This document shows positions 1-10,281 of a stretch of 64,000 nt of DNA, one piece after another. The notes below the pieces were generated by a model, which had not been told where the DNA came from, did not search any database, and was given only the letters and a program-made list of their open reading frames with translations. The translations under genes and the position numbers were made by a program. The stretch comes from Knufia peltigerae. Its lineage: Eukaryota > Ascomycota > Eurotiomycetes > Chaetothyriales > Trichomeriaceae. The stretch spans positions 218,953 through 282,952 of the forward strand of contig JAPDRN010000034.1 in the NCBI GenBank assembly GCA_030247855.1. Reading direction: 5' to 3'. The stretch's first letter is position 1; every line of letters begins with the position of its first letter.

Positions 1-602
1 CGTGGCCTGAGGCCAGTTCAGGAGGCCCGCCAGCATCTGTCCCGTCTGTCCCGCGTCGTCGTCGATGGCCTGTTTGCCCACAAAGATCAGGTTGCTCTGT
101 TCCTTTTCCGCGATGGCCTTGAGGAGTTTCGCCACGCCCAGGGGCTCCAGAGGCTTGTCCTCGGGCACGTCGACGTGGATGCTCCGGTCGGCCCCCATGG
201 CCATGGCCGTGCGGAGAGTGTCTGCGCATTTCGCGGGCCCGGCGGACACGGCGAGGATGTCGTCGACGGCGAGTTTGCGTTCCCGCAGGCGCACCGCCTC
301 TTCGATGGAGAGTTCGTCAAAGGGGTTGAGCGAGTGTTTGACGTTGGCCGTCTCGACCCCCGTCCGGTCCGACTTTACTCGTGGTTTGACCTGTCGTCGA
401 GAGAAAACATTAGCCTTCGGGTGTGTCCAGACCTCTCTAGGCTTCGATACAAGGAGAGGTGTGTGGCGGTCATTTCTTCGGGTTTCAGAGACGAAAGCCA
501 CAGGTTGGGCGTGGAAAGGGTGAGGTCGTGATGAGTATTAGAACATACAGCATAGTCAATGACCCGCTTGACGGGCACGAGAATCCTCAACTTCGACGAC
601 AT
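1..602 (-). CDS. Electron transfer flavoprotein beta subunit, 5' part (gene runs off the left edge)
   Basis: The beta subunit of mitochondrial electron transfer flavoprotein passes electrons from acyl-CoA and other matrix dehydrogenases to ETF-ubiquinone oxidoreductase. Two exons are visible: 602..549 (18 codons, beginning [18 protein letters not shown]) and 390..1, split by a 158-nt intron with a GTATGT donor and a CGACAG acceptor. The spliced N-terminus has the family's [16 protein letters not shown] start, then [16 protein letters not shown], the [19 protein letters not shown] segment, and [17 protein letters not shown] near the window edge, which is the ETF FAD/AMP-binding region. No long cleavable presequence is seen, as is usual for ETF beta. 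The C-terminal part lies outside the window. It is head-to-head with the ribosomal protein gene at 1175. Identification is firm. Confidence 0.93.
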
Positions 603-1174
603 GTTGGTATGCAAAAACCAAGTAGAATGTCGAAGAGTGTGTTTCCTTGTTTCGACCTCAAGAACACCACTGCCAAAGGGGAAACAAAAAGGAAAGCTAT
701 CGGTCTGGGGGGGAGTGGTGCAGCAAGTGTATAGAAATGTTTAGGTCAAGTATGATGGATGCTCTGGGCGAATTCGGAGCGCAGTCTATTAGGTGCTGTA
801 TCGCTGGGCCTCGGGATCACCTAGGTACGCTACTAAGCCCTCCGATTATAAGCGCAAGGTCTCTGGAGCTGGACCGGAATCAATTCGGCGCGTTGACCCT
901 CGGCTACATGTACGAGTACGAGAACGAGTCCCGGCTGTATCATACCGTCTACTGAGTCATTCATTATGTCATCAGTTCTTCAAAAGCCAACAGTCAGGTG
1001 ACTGGAATGCTCACTCTTGGCATCACGCCAAGACGCACGCAAATTCCACAGAACGAACGGGCTGTCCACCCACGGCACTAAGACGCAGGCGTTTTTGTAG
1101 TTTTGTTCGCAAAGACAGGAATCTCTTTCTTACAACAACCACCAAGTCTCGTCATCGCATTAGACAACGTCAAG
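603..1174. promoter_or_regulatory. Divergent intergenic region, ETF beta / eL39
   Basis: This 572-bp gap separates the start codons of two divergently transcribed genes, so it must hold both promoters and 5' UTRs. I see no convincing ORF in it. The stretch just upstream of eL39 is short and pyrimidine-containing, but no specific factor site could be assigned. Confidence 0.5.
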
Positions 1175-1854
1175 ATGCCGGTATGTTTCGAACTCCTTTC
1201 CATCCTCGCCTTGAGTACGCTTTCAACGCAATGCCCGTCGCTGTTGTTCAATCCAACTTCGACCACGGGATTGAAGCAAGATCCTGGGGACAGTCGTTGT
1301 TGGGGAATTCTATCCGTTTAGCAGACCCAGAAAGAGCAAACAACTAACTGAGTTTGTTTGTGTTTGAAACAGAGCCACAAGTCCTTCCGTACGAAGCAGA
1401 AGCTCGCCAAAGCGCAGAAGCAGAACCGACCTATCCCTCAATGGATCCGTCTGAGAACTGGCAACACCATCAGGTTAGATACTCTCTCACCTTTCCCAAC
1501 ACGACTTGTGTTTTTTGTTCGAACGATACATACACCGCACCCCCTACCCATATCAGTCGCGAAGGAATCGTGTCAGGATACATTTGGGAAATGAGGGTTT
1601 TGTCGTAAATCGAGTCGGGTTGTGTGTATATGAGACCAGCGAAAATTACTCTGAGGGACCAAGCTGGAAAACTTCGAGAAAAGAGAGACACACAGGGAGG
1701 GCCGACACTTGGTGGGATTACTTGCTGGCTGTTCCTTGCAATAACATCGCCGTCGTACTTTTTCTATGCAAAAGTGAATACTGACCATTGTTTGTTCTTA
1801 CACAGATACAACGCCAAGAGGAGGCACTGGCGCAAGACTAGACTCGGAATCTAG
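1175..1854 (+). CDS. rpl39: 60S ribosomal protein eL39
   Basis: A small basic protein of the large ribosomal subunit, lining the exit tunnel. Three exons, 1175-1180 (only ATG CCG), 1373-1473 and 1806-1854, give exactly 51 residues, the invariant family length. The product begins [17 protein letters not shown], continues [17 protein letters not shown] and ends [11 protein letters not shown], matching eL39 along its whole length. Introns are 192 and 332 nt, much longer than others in the window and longer than the coding sequence, as is common in fungal ribosomal protein genes. The second has a good TACTGAC branch site close to its acceptor. I looked for a C/D-box snoRNA inside the introns and did not see one. 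Confidence 0.96.
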
Positions 1855-2647
1855 ACGACTCGCTCATTTTCTCCAATCAATCGACTTTTCGGTTCAAGAA
1901 AAACTACCACCATCTATGGGAGTCCGAGGGGGAAAAGTCGATATGCTTACGAGGGGAGGGGAAGGGAGGTTGTGTTGTGGTTGTTGGGAAATGGCAATGT
2001 GAATTATTGATGCCATCGCCGTGATCCGAACCAGGCATGCGGGAAGCTTCAAGGGACGCCCTGAGGAAAGGTTTCACTTGACATACTTGCGAAGAAATCC
2101 AAGGACGAAATTGCAAAGTATGGCAAAACTCTGAAGCACATCTTTCATCAACCTTCTTGCCATTTTCACATGGAAATGGTCTATCGTGGATAGTGCACAC
2201 AACGAAAATCAAAATCAATGACCAATTACTTTGAGCCTACCTCTTAACCGCGTAAGTACGTGAGTCGCTATCCTGATCTGATCCCGTGGTACGGTAAATA
2301 AGGACTCGGATTTACAGTGGTCATGTTCATTGATGAAATATGGATTCTACGCTGTAATCAAAGTAGCAATACCCTCATTGACTCGGGCTGTACCGAGCGC
2401 CTTTGCTTTTGTTGGCAAGCAACTATCTACCTTGCTGGTACAATCATAGCCACGTTTTTTCTCGACCATGCCATCTTTGCAACCTGTTGAGGTCAAAGAT
2501 AGCACTGTAGCATGTCAGTGACGCTTGTAAAATACCATTCATCCAGTTCCATCATCCCATTTGAACTCCGCGTGCGTGCATGTTGACTGGAACCATAACG
2601 CCATCAAGCACGTCCTGATATCATCGCCGAAGTGTACGGCAAGTGCT
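1855..2647. other. Convergent 3' intergenic region
   Basis: This 793-bp gap lies between the stop codons of eL39 and SKP1, so it holds two 3' UTRs and terminators. The short ORFs here have no recognisable similarity or splice context. I see no gene. Confidence 0.4.
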
Positions 2648-3295
2648 TTAGCGACTGTCATCGAGTCAGTACATGATACGAGAAGAGTTAAGGAGGAAAG
2701 AAACTCACTCCTCCGCCCACTCGTTTTCCCGTCGAATCTGGTCCTCTTCCTCGGGGGTGAAGTCGTTCTGGATATTGAACGTCTTTCGGATCTCTTCGGG
2801 GGATTTGCCCTTGATCATGTTGGCAACGGTTTTACACCCAACGTCGAGCAAAGCCTTGATGTCAAGATAGTTTGCGGCCTATGTTCCAGTCAGTAACTCC
2901 CTGCAATTACTGTCGTAGTCAACATACCAGAATGATCTCGAACAGCATTTCTTGGTCGACCTGCATGAACTTCTGATCCCACTCCTCAATGTCTGTGGTC
3001 TTCTTGCGCGAGTCGGAATCATCCTCGTTGGCGGAGGGAGGGTCGTGCTTGTGATGGTGGCACCATTCAATGACTTTCTTCAGGACGGCGGCATTTACGT
3101 TGGGAATCGGGATGGGTTCTTCCATGGCTTCTTCACCAAGATCGGTGACCATGTTCTTGATGAGAACTGATCGCTCGGCAACTTCGCGTTCTGTCCATAT
3201 GTCAGTAGCCATAGCGAACAAAACAATCCGAGATACATACCGACGAGGATGTCCTCTCCATCAGAGCTCTGGAGCGTGAGTGGTTTGGGAGTCAT
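2648..3295 (-). CDS. skp1: SKP1, SCF ubiquitin-ligase adaptor
   Basis: Adaptor that bridges F-box proteins to cullin-1 in SCF ubiquitin ligases; it also acts in kinetochore CBF3-type complexes in yeasts. Four exons: 3295..3241, 3190..2928, 2878..2709 and 2654..2648, total 164 residues, normal for fungal SKP1. Visible motifs are the N-terminal [21 protein letters not shown], the [23 protein letters not shown] region with an acidic loop after it, and the C-terminal F-box-binding helices ([45 protein letters not shown]). The last exon is only 7 nt. Without it the ORF would stop one codon earlier; splicing GTGAGT to GACAG restores the usual ...WAEDR end. It diverges from SMP3. Confidence 0.95.
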
Positions 3296-4383
3296 GCTGA
3301 TGCTTGTGAGTGTAGGACGACAGGTTGAGATGGAGATCTGATGGATCTTGTTCGGTGGCGAGCGATGATGGAGGAAAGAAAAAGAGAGAGAGAGAAAGAA
3401 AGAGGCACAAAGAGATCCGGATTCGGTAACGAGTTTGAAGGCAAATAGGCAGTGAAATGTAAAGTTGTCTGGCTTGAGGTGATAATGAATGCCCTCAAAG
3501 TCGGGCAGACTCCGCAATTCCAGGCGGTGATGGTTCACTTGGCGCAGCCTCGACACTATTGAGGATTATGTCAGTCACTCAAGTCATCTTCACCTACGAG
3601 TACGCCATCACCAGCAGCCTCGAGTCAATTTTACGAACACAACACATTGTTCTCGGGTCTCTATTATTTCTATAGAACGCTTGCAACATGAACATGTGTT
3701 CAAATGGATGAATCTACACTTTTTGGAATATTTCTCCTCTGTATGTGAGGTCACTTCAATTTACATCCGGTCTGAAGGCTAGTATTGAGGGACGAATGCA
3801 GTACCATGCTTGCTGGATGCAGAGCCACGGGGCCTACGCAGCACTTGTTTGCAGAACTCGTTTATCTTCTACTCACGAATATCTCACTCTATGCTCGTAG
3901 CACAACTTCGTATTCCACCATGCTCAACGTCTTCCAATGTAGGACGTGCTCACGTGATCTACCTCTGACATCACTTGCCCCGATTGCGTATCGCGCTTTA
4001 GACTTACAATGCAAGGTGGAAAATACAATAGGAAGCGAAGAAGCGAGTAGCGAGAACTCGTAGACAATCTCACCTTATCAACCGGCCACAATTTTATTCT
4101 TTTGTTTCCATCGACACCGTCCACCCTTGTTGTCACTGTCATTCCTTCGGCGCCATCGCTTGCGTTTTTATTGTTGCGACGACCCCCCTTCATCCGTACC
4201 TTTGTTCCATCTTCCTCCTTGTCCCCTTCGCCCTCTTTCCACCAGACGCGTCCTTGGACGCGCTTCTTCACAATTACCCTTTTCGCGGCCGAGAATGAGT
4301 TTGAAAAGAATCTGCAGAAGATTACACCCGTACAAGACAATGAAAGAGTCAAGGACCAACCCTCCAAGGTGAATGCGACAAGC
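3296..4383. promoter_or_regulatory. Divergent intergenic region, SKP1 / SMP3
   Basis: This 1088-bp gap holds the promoters of two divergent genes. A purine-rich tract (about 3369-3412, mostly GA and GAAA units on the + strand, hence pyrimidine-rich on the SKP1 sense strand) lies in the probable SKP1 5' UTR. Pyrimidine-rich leaders are common near fungal transcription starts. No gene recognised. Confidence 0.45.
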
Positions 4384-6372
4384 ATGTGGCGCCTTGTTTA
4401 CCTGCTTCTGCTTTTCGTTCGCGTTTACCTCGCTTTATGCCCGAGCTACCTCCATCCGGACGAGATCTTTCAAGGCCCGGAACCTATTGCTGGTATGCGC
4501 GGGAGCACAAAATGTTGGGCACTATACTTATCCTTTGTCAGGCTACCTGTTTCCCTATCCCAGCCATCAGACATGGGAGTGGAACTCGGACCATCCCATC
4601 CGTAGTGTATTTCCACTATGGCCGGTCTACGGCTTGCCCATGGCATTGCTGAAATGGATATGGGCTCAGGAGGATGATGGTTTGGTCGACCCCTACATCA
4701 TATATTACACCCTACGCCTGGTCATGTTTGTGCTCAGTTTTGTCCTTGAAGACTGGGCCGTTCATGACTTGGTCCGGTCACCACGACACCGCCCAGAAGC
4801 AGTACTTCTCGTGTGCTCCTCATATGTGACATGGACCTTTCAGACACATACCTTTTCCAATTCTGTTGAGACCCTGCTTGTGTTGTGGAGCCTGGTCGTT
4901 ATCGAGAGGATCGTGGGTGAAAACGTAAGCCTTCTACTTTCCATCTTCAAGTGTCAGGAATTGACAGTCAGCATAGAAACGATCAGCACTTGCTTCTTGT
5001 GTTGTCCTGGGCTTTCTTGTCGTCTTCGGCACCTTCAATCGAATTACATTTCCAACTTTCATCGTGATACCCGGCATCCAAATGTTGCCACATTTTCTGA
5101 ATAGGTAAGCCCTCCGAAGGAAGACGGTTGATGGGGAGGCTGATATTTGCAAGACCTTTTTGTCTTCTAGCCCTTGTTCTTTCTGGCGCTTTCTGGACGC
5201 TGGCCGCTGTGATCATTGACACGGCCTACTATTCGGACGCTGCAGCAACCAGATCCTTTCGAGCCTTATACGACCACGTCCGCCATGTTCCTGTAATAAC
5301 ACCTCTTAATAATCTCATGTACAACACTCAGACCAGCAATCTGGCTCAGCACGGCTTACACCCACACTACCAACACCTCTTGGTCAATCTGCCACAACTA
5401 CTGGGGCCAGCCATGATTCTTCTGATCGTTTCCGCCTACCCCTTTAATCTTCGCATCCTCAAGACAATGCTCAGCAATGTACGGCTCGCCTCTGCTACAG
5501 CTGGAACCCTTCTCCTCAGCCTAGTCCCGCACCAGGAACCACGCTTTCTCCTGCCTGCTGTCCCGCTGTTGCTCACATGTGTCCGCGTTCCTTCAAGCAC
5601 TATCTGGAGGCGGATCTTTTGGACAAGCTGGATACTCTTCAATTCCTTCCTCGCGATCCTGATGGGAATCTACCACCAGGGTGGAGTCATCCCAACTCAA
5701 CTGGCCATCCCATCGCTCCTCACCCGGTCCATCACCAATTCGCATTCGAATGCACACAACATTGAAGTCTTTTGGTGGAAGACTTACCCTCCACCCAATT
5801 TCCTGCTGGGCACCGAACCTCGCCATCCATACACGAACAACAGTCTCAATGTCTCGACAGTTCCAATGATGGGTTTCCCTCAATCCGAACTCGTCTTCAT
5901 GTTGATGCAACACATGCCAACTTGCAACCCTTCGCTTATTGAGCGATTGACACTTCACAAGGAAAAGACAGATGTGTTTGTTGTTGCACCCCTGGCCGCC
6001 TGGCGTCTGGACAATACAACGCCGCCGGTTTCGAATTTTAGTTTTTCGATTGCCTTTGACATGCCCCCCGCAGAACTGATCATGACGAACATCTTCACGT
6101 ACCGCCCGCACGTCAACCTTGACGACATGGATTTTGGCGATGACGGGCTCGTTCCGACCCTGAATCGTGTGGTCGGCAGACGAGGGTTGGGGGTGTGGAA
6201 GGTCGACAGGATATGTGGCCCCGTTCAATACATTGATAAACATACCGGTGAGACCGTGTCGGTAGAGGTTTATGATCAAGGAGAGGCACAACAGGAGGTC
6301 GTTGCTGCCGCCGCTGCTGCGATGAAGGATTTGAGGGAGACGGCAAAGTCTGATGAGGAAAGTGTCATGTGA
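4384..6372 (+). CDS. smp3: GPI mannosyltransferase 4 (SMP3 / PIG-Z family, GT22)
   Basis: ER multispanning enzyme that adds the fourth mannose to the glycosylphosphatidylinositol core, a step essential in fungi. Four exons, 4384-4492, 4542-4925, 4978-5104 and 5154-6372, give 612 residues; the introns are 49, 52 and 49 nt. The N-terminus is a hydrophobic anchor followed by the GT22 luminal motif [14 protein letters not shown], then [21 protein letters not shown], which is typical of SMP3 rather than PIG-B or PIG-M. Later signatures are [12 protein letters not shown] and [17 protein letters not shown]. Several hydrophobic segments follow each other through residue about 400, then a less hydrophobic C-terminal part ending in an Ala/Glu-rich tail. 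The third acceptor could instead be at 5138, which also keeps frame (34-nt intron); I prefer 5153 because the intron size then matches the other two. Confidence 0.93.
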
Positions 6373-7209
6373 GGTTTTGGTCCATGTCAAGCTTTGCAAA
6401 CACATTTAGCCAATTGTGATTAGTGTCTAGTTTTGTCTTTTTCCTCCCCATGATCGAATAGAAGAGAGACAGAGAGAGAGAGAGAGGTTGTACATGAGGT
6501 TAGTTACAGGGGAAATGTGTACAGTCTTTGTCATCATATACGACGAAAGGATGATTTGATATACGAAATACCAATCAACTGGTCCGTCTGAGACTGATGC
6601 TTGCTGTAGGATGACAGTATCGAGTGATACGGACATGAATGTTTGCCTTGTACATCAATGATGATGGCGAAACTCGAGACGTGGATTTTGGAATCCATGT
6701 CACCCCGAGTCACCAGCGAACGTAAACGTCACAAAAGTAAATGGAAAAAACTTCGTATCATTCTGGCTTGACTTTTCTCTCGCGGGGGCATCGAGGGGGG
6801 CGAAGAAGGAAAAGACTCCTCCTCCCCTCTCCCCCGGCGCCCGCTACTACTCTATCTGACAATGGATTGACAACTTTTTTCCCCTTGTCCCCAGTCGATC
6901 TTTTCTTTTTTTTTTGGTGGCAAAGTTGTCTGCAAGCCGTCCCGAAACCGACCGAGAGATGGCAAAGAAGAGACTCCTCCAAAAACAGCTAGCTAGCTTT
7001 CAGCTAGATAGATGTCCTAGATACAGACGCCCTAGCCACAAGTCTGCAAAAAAAAAGATTGCAATGCACGGTTTTCGTAAAGCGGTGTGAGATGGAAGTT
7101 CGCAAAAGGAAGCGGCTAGCGGTCGAAATTTTGGGGGTGTGTGTGTTGGCGAGGTGTAGAAGAATACAAGATGACTAGACGAAAAGGGAAGCAGAAGATC
7201 CGCTTTTCT
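6373..7209. other. Convergent 3' intergenic region with GA repeat
   Basis: This 837-bp gap separates the SMP3 and SSB stop codons. It contains a GA-rich microsatellite at about 6462-6487 and several homopolymer runs (for example T runs near 6900 and A runs near 7048). No gene is recognisable. Confidence 0.4.
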
Positions 7210-9457
7210 CTATCGGGTGGCCATGGCCTTGGTCATGGCTCTCTTGAGGGCCAACTCCTTCTTCTTGAGGTCATCGGGGCTCGAATCCTCGACCTCGAGC
7301 TGCTGCATGGCGTCGGAAAGAGCCTCCTCAATCTTGGCCTTGTTGCCACGCTTCATCTTCATGGACAAACCGGGATCGGAGATCAATTCCTCGACACGGC
7401 CAATGTAAGACTCGAGCTGCTGCTTGGCCTCGAATTTCTTGGTGAAAGCCTCGTCGCTAGTCTTGAACTCCGCAGCCTCCTGAACCATTTTTTCAATCTC
7501 CGAACTTGACAATTTGCCGACAGCATTGGAGATGGTGATGTTGGCAGTTCGGCCAGAAGATTTCTCGGTGGCAGTAACCTTGAGGATACCGTTGACATCG
7601 ACTTCGAAGACGACCTCGAGAACCGGCTCGCCAGCACGGGCAGGGGGGATTGGAGCCAGAGTGAATTCGCCGAGAGAGGTGTTGTCCTGTGGTTTGTTAG
7701 TCATGGTCAGGGGTGGAGGGCATGAAAACACATACAGCGCACGAAGATCTCTCACCCTGGAAGACGGGGAACTGAACAGTTTGTTGGTTCTGTATAGATG
7801 TTAGGAACAGATCAGAGATCACAAGGGTCTTGAAGGTAACTCACGTCTACGACGGTAGTGAAAGTTCTCTTCTTGAGACATGGCACAGTGTTACCACGTG
7901 GGACGACAGGAGCAAAGATGTTACCCTCCATGGCGACACCAAGGGACAGAGGGACGACATCGAGCAGAAGGAGATCGGCAGTTTCAGCTGAAGTGGCCTT
8001 GCCAGAGAGGATACCGGCTTGGACGGCAGCACCGTAGGCGACAGCCTCGTCAGGGTTAATGCTCTGTACAGCTGTCAGGAATCACGTAAGCTAAGGGAAA
8101 TCAGATCAACAACGCACCTTCTCCAACTTCTTGCCATCGAAGAAGTCACTCAGGAGCTTCTGAATGCGAGGGATACGGGTAGAACCACCGACAAGGACGA
8201 TCTCGTCGACCTTGGACTTTTCGATGTTGGCATCCTTAAGGACCTGCTGGACAGGCTCGAGGGTGCCGTTGAATGCCTTGGCGTTCAGGTCTTCGAAACG
8301 AGCACGGGTGATCTGGGCGTTGAAGTCCTCGCCGTCGAAGAGGGAGTCAATCTCGATGGTGGTCTGGGTGCCGTTGGACAGGGTTCTCTTGGCACGCTCG
8401 CAAGCGGTACGGAGTCTTCGGAGAGCTCGGGCGTCACCAGAGAGATCCTTCTTGGTCTTTCGTTGGAACTCCTTCTTGAAGTGGTCGAGGAGGTTGGTAT
8501 CGAAATCTTGACCACCCAAATGAGTGTCACCGGCAGTGGCCTTGACAGTGAAAACACCGCCCTGGATGTTCAGTAGAGACACATCGAAAGTACCACCACC
8601 GAGATCGTAGATCAGGACGTTTCGCTCCTTGTCGGTCTTGCCGGATCCAAGGCCGTAAGCAATGGCGGCAGCGGTGGGTTCGTTGATGATACGGAGAACA
8701 TTGAGACCAGCGATGGCACCGGCGTCCTTGGTAGCCTGTCTCTGGTTGTCGTTGAAGTAGGCTGGGACGGTGACGACGGCCTTTTGGACCTTCTTGCCGA
8801 GCTTGACCTCGGCAACCTCCTTCATCTGTGCGATATTGTTAGAATGATCACACACCAATTTTGTCAGTGGGAAGAAACATACCTTCATGAGGACCATGGA
8901 CGAGATTTCCTGGGGAGAGAAAGTCTTGGTCTCCTTCAGGTACTCGACCTGGACCATGGGGTTTCCACCCTGGTCAATGACCTTGAATGGCCATGATTCG
9001 ATGTCCTTCTTAACTGTAGGGTCATCGAATCGTCGTCCGATCAATCGCCTGCGCTTGTCATTAGCACATGTGGACAATTTCATTTGTGTTTTCTTATCTC
9101 CAACTCACTTGACATCAAAGACAGTATTGGCAGGGTTCATGGCGGCCTGGTTCTTTGCGGCCTCACCAATAAGTCGTTCCTCATCGGTGAAGGAAACGAA
9201 GGATGGGGTTGTGAAGGAACCTTGCTCGTTGGCAACTGTCGTCGGTGTTAGTGATGGAAGCGAATTTGTCATCGAAGGAAGGGAGAACATACTGATTTCG
9301 ACATTGTTACCTTCGTAGTTGGCAACGCAAGAGTAGGTGGTACCTATTTCAGTCTGTCAGTGGGCGCAGAACAAACGGTGAGAAAGTCGGAAAAAAAAGA
9401 AAAGGGCAGCGCACCCAAGTCGATGCCAATGGCACCATCGTAAACCTCGTCCGACAT
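7210..9457 (-). CDS. ssb1: Ribosome-associated Hsp70 chaperone of the SSB type
   Basis: Hsp70 that binds nascent chains at the ribosome together with the RAC co-chaperone. Eight exons: 9457..9415, 9343..9293, 9235..9109, 9048..8883, 8825..8118, 8063..7845, 7789..7736 and 7686..7210, total 614 residues (yeast Ssb1 is 613). Hsp70 signatures are visible: [103 protein letters not shown] and [13 protein letters not shown]. Features that favour SSB over SSA are the short C-terminal domain and the lack of an EEVD end; it finishes ...[10 protein letters not shown]. No signal or presequence, so cytosolic. The gene is the most intron-dense in the window. Start chosen from [15 protein letters not shown], the standard Ssb N-terminus. 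Confidence 0.96.
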
Positions 9458-10281
9458 GATTGTAGAGGTGAAAAACAAAGAAATATGTCCCTAAATATCG
9501 GACTCTGTGAGGAAAAAGGTGAGAGGGAAGAGTGGAAAAAGGCGATAAGAGTGGGTGAAGTTTCGCAGCGACAGCCTCAACTTGCAACTCTTTAAAAAAA
9601 ATTCCATTTTGGATTAGTGGCAACACATGATTTTAGTGGGTGGCTGAACCGAGCTAGTCCCGCCTAATTGCGTGACTAAGCGAGGCTGTTCCTACAGGTA
9701 GTTTTAAGCACTTGGGACTCTTCAATGCTCATACGAGCACCATGAAAGGGAGCAAATGGCCTGGCTATGTATTCAAATGGCTATCTGAATGCCCAACTTG
9801 TCAAATTTATACAACTATAGTTCTACATCACTTAAATTGTCGCTATTTTTCTACCCCACGATGTGATCTCTTCTCAGCCACTTTCCTCTCTGTCTCGGCC
9901 TGCCCTCCACTCCTCCTTCTCGGTTCCTGAGTTCGCTTTCGCTTGGGCATTCTCGTAGTGGATATGACTCCTGTAGTGTCTACATAACCCAGTATGTATG
10001 ACACAAGCAAGGCGTATCGTCAGCGGCCTTCGGCTCTTGTGGAAGCATTCGGCGCAATGGGTTGAGCGTCTCATGGACAGCCACTATGGGGTTGCCTCGT
10101 CATTGTATGACCTGGAAATGAAGTATGAGCTTTCCACTTTCAAAGGTTCACAGTCTGCATGTGAACGAGACTTGAGAACTAGCAGCCATTTGTGCTTGCT
10201 GAAACTCTTGGGCACACAAGAGCCACGCCTTCCTCGTTTCATCAAAAATTGCATAGATTTCGTTCTTCATCACCCAAACAT
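9458..10281 (-). promoter_or_regulatory. SSB promoter region / SNU114 3' flank
   Basis: This 824-bp gap lies upstream of SSB and downstream of SNU114. A single GAA-GT-TTC element at 9557-9564 resembles half of a heat-shock element; one pair alone is weak evidence, and SSB genes behave like ribosomal protein genes rather than heat-shock genes in yeast. A run of A residues at about 9593-9601 on the + strand (T-rich on the gene sense strand) lies farther upstream. No gene is recognisable. Confidence 0.4.

Noticed and set aside
1474..1805. Possible snoRNA in eL39 intron 2
   Set aside because: No paired C (RTGATGA) and D (CTGA) boxes at suitable spacing with terminal stem could be found.
5593..6405. 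270-codon - strand ORF
   Set aside because: Antisense to the last exon of SMP3, whose own frame matches a known family; the antisense product has no recognisable domain.
8019..8576. 185-codon + strand ORF opposite SSB
   Set aside because: Hsp70 genes are well known for open antisense frames; no independent support here.
9557..9564. Heat-shock element upstream of SSB
   Set aside because: Only one GAA-N2-TTC pair; a functional element normally has three or more alternating units.
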